From Heterotrichella gracilis (Eukaryota > Sar > Xanthophyceae > Tribonematales > Xanthonemataceae): 31,562 nt of DNA. Shown here piece after piece: positions 24,401 through 30,400 of the stretch (the first letter of the stretch is position 1; each line of letters opens with the position of its first letter). A program made the position numbers and the translations under genes. The DNA lies in the NCBI GenBank assembly GCA_032358255.1, contig JAULBX010028127.1, positions 1-31,562 on the forward strand. Direction: 5' to 3'. The notes beneath the pieces are model-generated. The model did no database searches, was not told the origin of the DNA, and was given only the letters and a program-made list of their open reading frames with translations.

Positions 24401-27400
24401 CTGGAACTAGTCCATGAGCGGAAGTCAAAATTTGCTAGTCGAAGTTGGAGTAAGTTGGTGTTTGCAAATTGAGATGGAATTAGTTAGTAAAAGGCAGTCA
24501 GCTTTTTAAAAGGCACTTGGGGCCCATGCACATCTAAGGTGCCTGCTATTCGACAGAATGGGTATGCACATAACATGCCATAGGCATCACGGGGGTGTGC
24601 CTGTGGGAGAGTTGTAGACCCTAAACCCTGAAGTTGACCTTGGCAGATTTTGCGGCATCGGTGGCCAGGTCGAAAAGCAGAACTATCCAGAGCTGAGCAT
24701 AACGCTGCTGTGGCACAGGCAAACACAAGACTGTGATAATTTCAGCATTCAAGTGCATATAAGTGACCATGATTGTAGCCATCAGCGTGGAACAGTGTCC
24801 ACAAATGAAAAAACTCTGAAACAATATCATGCATGAGCATTGTACGGTAGTACATATTACAGACTGGGCAGAAAGGCTTCCCATGCTACCTCAACCCTTG
24901 AGCTGAGATTGATGTATCTGTCTAGGGAGTGTATACGACTTAAATATATGGATAAATATTGGGTACCTAATACAAGGGGTAGACATACGCAAAGGCGTAC
25001 TTGTCTATACCTGACCTGCAAATGGGTTTGAGCTGTTCCTACGGTACTCCTTGCCAAAGTGGGCTTTAGATCTGTAGAAATAATACAAACTTTCATTATA
25101 TTACCTCAACTAATATAGCAGTGAAACCTGATGCAGAGCCGCTAGAATGCATGTAAGTAACTAACTAACAAAAACAATTAATAGCAGTAAACTGATGCCA
25201 GAGTTGGCAATTCCTTGTGTAAAAGGCTCCAAGCCAGGCTCCAAGCCATGCTTGGCTCTAAGGCGTATCAGCTCCATGTATTGATGGCTTGATTGCAGCC
25301 CCGAAGCATGGGATGTGGTAGAAACAAATCCATTAAATGCATGTGCCCATTCCTCTTACAACGTGTTACCTGCATGTAGGGATCGTGCGGAGCGATATGC
25401 AGGCCTGTTAGGTCAGTGAAAACTTCCAACACCTTTGCAAGCACATCCTGGTAGTGGAGTGTGTGCTTGTGCTTAGCGCCGTTTGATGATCTGCCGCTGT
25501 TTGAATGGCTCCCACTGTAATCTGCAACACAACAGTCTTCAATAAGCATGGGATTTGTTTGTTGCCAGTCCCATTTAGAGGTTTTTATTAAATATAGGTT
25601 GCAATATCCATGATTGCTTTCCTTAAAAAAAAAAAAATCTGTAAGCCACATTCCAGCATTTTTTGCCAAAATAACAATCAGTTTTAAAGCAATTGCTCAT
25701 GTGGCGTCAAGCTGGTTTGTCTGTTCATATCATTTGCTAGTCTTGCAAACTTTAGATGTCCTGTTGGGCCAGGTCAGCACATGTGTCCATAGGCTTAACT
25801 ACCCCCTTTGCCCCCTCTACCCTACCAAAAACCATGTGATATGTACATTTATGAACCCGGGCGTCCGGTTCAAGTCCTAAGTGTCCCAGCCGCCTGATCT
25901 CTGTCAATATGTCACTCTGCTTTGTTTTGCCACACAGAGCCCTCCAAAAATTATTCAAAACAATCCTCTAGCCTAACAACCTGAGTTGAGCCTGACTGCC
26001 CCATACAACAGAATATTCGGCACAACCCCACCGAAAGTCCTGCATTTAATGCATAAGCCAAGCCCCTTTTTTGTCACAATGACCATTTGAGCGATGAAAA
26101 CGCAACACCTGGATGGCTATGAAGGTGTGTAACTTTGCAAGGAGTATCATAAAAGTAAAGTAAGAATACTCCCAAACTATCAATCATTTCTGGCACTTCC
26201 ACCTGCTGCCATGAAGTACAATGAACAGCATGTCCTGCACAGTCTTGCTACCACAAGGAGCTTAGTTTCTTGAAGCGCTGATTAATAATGCCCAGATCTG
26301 AACAAGGCTATACTAAGTAGATATAAATAATTTCGCTAAAAGTGTCTTTGTACATCAATTGGCATTTTACTTGGGCTCCTGGGACATATAGCACAATGTT
26401 TACAGCCGGGAGGCCCAGGGTACCAGTTTTATAACATTGTTTTTCTATTTTAAACAAAGTTAGCAGAGTAAACTAATTCAATAAGTATATTTCCTCGTAC
26501 CTTTGTCTTCTGCCAAACATTGTCGTGTGAATCCTGCGTAGTTGTGCCTTCTGGAGTGCAACAGCAAATGTGTGTCCATGTTGCAAACCAAGATGGTGCC
26601 CTTGCTTGCTTGAAAAGTACTCCACAGCATTACGTTTGGCATGCTTGCCACAATGTCTGACAGCAAGTTCAGACCGTCAACTGTAGCTAGTAGACTGAAT
26701 CCTGCAACCAGCGCAAATGTCATAAGTACTCCTTACATTTTATGCTACATACGGAATATGTACATCCCATATGGGAATATGGGAGTTGGCTTACATATAA
26801 CATTGCAAAACAGTCTTTTCTATATGGCTTTTGACAGCCAACTCTGGTGGGATAGAGGGGGCAAAGATGGTAGGTAAGCCAAGGTCCACGTGGGCTGACG
26901 GTGTCCAGCAAGACCCCAAGTCGGGTAAGAACAATAAGTGGCTCAAATAGTGCCGGGATAGGGGCTGCTTGGGCGCCGCATGTGCGAGACTGACTGCTAA
27001 TCTGGCTGTATTTCTGGAATGCATGCAACTAATTGGCTGACTGACTAACAAACACTGGAACTTACTAAGTAACATATGCACTGGAAAGACCAACTCCACA
27101 GGAACGGGACCCCTCAAATGGTCATGGTGCTAAAGAGCTCAAATGCCAGCCTCATGAAGCACAGTGAAAACCAAGATAGATGAAAATATTGTGACCTTTG
27201 TTGACAGTGATACCAGTTTTAATGCGTGTGCTCTTGCCCCCAGACACTATTTACAATACGTGCATGTACATCATTTACATGCCATGGCCGTTATAGGTCT
27301 ACGTGCATGCAAGCACACACCTAAACAAATGCGGCGTTTGTGCCTTGAGACCTGCATTGGATCTCCTTGGCAGGAAGCAACTTATACTCTGGTAGCTAGA

Positions 27401-30400
27401 CATGAAACCAATTGTCAGTGGCTGTGTCGTAGATTTGTAACTGTATCCGCACTTCAACAATGCCGTCAAACTCGGTCGCCCAGGTGTTATACTCAAGTTA
27501 ACGTATTCCATACATTGTAAGGCGGTAATGTGAGTACTCTACGCTGGATCATTTTACCCCCAAAAATACCGTTTGATCCTGGATTGAGCGAATTTTACTG
27601 AGATCTGATGATCCAAGCCTTAAGCAACAATGATGATTGCACTTACTTGGTATTTATGTTGCAAGCATTGGCGTCGATTAAATAGACCATCAGGAAACCT
27701 TTCGAACAAAGGCCTATGTCGCAGCTTTTGGTGGAGGATGTCATCAGTAAGGTAAGACAGTAAGTATGTGCAATTCAGATTAGATCCAAATTAAGATGTC
27801 TGGGTATGCCTCACCCTAGTCTAAGAAGTAAAACATATCAGACAATCTATTGAGTGTGGCAGATGGTGGCGTACCAGTCGTGCCACTTATCGCACATTCG
27901 ACCTACCAATGCTACACTCCCGAAGCAAAGATCAGGGCAAAATTTAAATAAAACCTTTCTCTCAGGGATAGACTTGCAACCCTTTGGTTGGTTGAACTCA
28001 AGACACAATTCAAACTCTAAAAAGTGCTTGACCCAGCCAGCTAGGTGGGTAAACCGGTGTCATAGGTGAACAACAAAACAATAGATACACAGACCACCAA
28101 ACCTGCTAAAAGGTAAACTTAAATATACAAACTCTATACCGTAAAATCAAGTATTAGATTTCATGCTTGCTAGTTAGGTGTCAATGCTGACTGCAAGTTT
28201 TGGTTTATATTTATTGATAGCTTTTGTCTTTTTGAGAGAGACGCTTTACCAGTTTTAGGAGGAGCCAAAGCTTCGCCTTCGTTCTTTAAAATTTAAAACT
28301 TATAACTTGTTCATACCTTGTTTTTGTAGTCCACCCTGTAGCTTCTTTGAAGCAGCCATGCCTTCACCTGACCAAGGACCCCAATTAATACTTATCCAGT
28401 AGCCACCTTTGAGCTACAGGCAAACAAAAGAGAAAGTAATTGCACCGCACAAACCACACAATGCCCTCCTGCAGGAAACCTCAGCAATCATGCAAGGGAG
28501 CCCAACCAGTAACCACGCAACAATGTACATCATCATGCGGAATGTATTTTGGCAAGGACAATGGTATAATTATTGCTTAAGCAAAGTTTCAGTCTGCAGG
28601 TGGCCACACATGTGCATATATGTACACAAGACCGGACTGTTTTGTCGCATAGCCTTTTACATTACACACAAGCAGTCCCCATCTTTGAGCATGTAAACCT
28701 ATAACACTGCAACAAGCCTGATTTAATGCAATATCACTGTAGGTCAACTACAATATGCCAGGAGCCAAAATGAGCATATGGGATTGTGTAGTAGTAAAAT
28801 TGCATGTATGTGAATGCGGAGCTTCATATTGTTACCTGCACGGAAGTCACCTCAGCATCCAATACTTCATTGGCAGCTGCATACCAAGCTTGCCCCGCAA
28901 TGCCCAGTATACTAGAAATAGATGAGAAAGAAACACCAACGTGTGTTGGGTACATTGTCAAAGACGACAGCCGCTGCATTCCAAAGGCTTTACCACCAAA
29001 CACAGCCCAACTATGTTTAAACTGTAGTTTAGCAACTGGTGCATCATGTACCTTGCCAGCCGTGTGGAATGTATTCCTGCCAGCAGGTTGCTCCTGTAAA
29101 AGAAACACCATGAAACCATGTGCAAGTACCTTTAGCGAATCACATGGACCCAGAAGCTGGAAGTAAAAATACAAGTAAAAGTAAAAGATGCTGTGCAACA
29201 TTCATACAACAATTTAAAGACCGGTTTTAAATAATTATGCAGCCCTTGTCTTATAATCTACTGCATTGTTTACTTTGGTTGATGTTATACAACTATGTGT
29301 ACTATGCAACCTGCAAATTTGGCCAGGCAAGCCAAATCAACCAGATCTGCTGTCAAAGCTTGGCCATTCTGAGCAACAAACATCCAACCTTGTATCTATC
29401 CGTACATTTGCATGCCTCACAAGTATCAAACATCTACAAGGCAGATTGAAATTTGACACAATGGCACAGGTCACCTGTTGTATAAGCGCACAACAGCTAG
29501 TTGCGTGTGGTTTCTCCACTTGATAGTGAGTGACACTTAATTAAACTTGCAGTTGCACATGCAGTTGTACATGTATGTATGCCCGTAACACATGTAGTCT
29601 TGCACATTGTGCAAACTTGCGCATACGGGCTCTCATGTGGCATAAAAAGTGCACACAGGTGTAGACGTCAACATACAATTGGTAGAAGTTGGAGTTCTTT
29701 GCGCTGCTAATAACAACGCACCTTGTATCGTAGATCACATGCCTGACTTGATTGGTCGCATGCTGTAGATACATCACCAGATACAAGTTCAGTATGTACA
29801 TGTGCTCCGCGCAAACCTGGATTTCTGTCTTGTTGTCTGGCACAGGATCCTTGTAGTAACAGCTTTCCAGATGCCATGTGGCCTGCCAATCTGTCACATG
29901 ATAGATGCGCAATCAAACATGAGCACAGATGACCCAGGTACCCAAATCCACCTGTGATCATGGTCAGTCTCGCACAAAAGCCAGCGCTGGCATGAGGGGA
30001 AATTAATTCATGTTGGTGTTGACTGTGAGCCTTCTGCAACCTGCGCTTGGGGTGCAAACAATGAGTATGAGTGGAATTATTAGCTGCAAGTAGGTAGATT
30101 CCCCCATACGGATCCCGTAGATATCACCAACGAGCATGTTCAAAGCATTCTTCACATGCCTTTATTTAATTGCCACTCCTGAACCTAACCATAGCAATTA
30201 CAATACGATCAATGGTGGCAGTGATAGAATGATACTTTTACCCATCTTCAATGCACTTCCTCTCTGGTTTGTACCTTGGATGTATCAGAATTGTAGCGGA
30301 GTATACGCAGTTGATGTCCATACCCAATGTGCCGGGCAACGTATCCCTAAAGTCTGCCAGTGCCGAAATGTCTACAAGATTAACCGTGTTTTGCACACCC

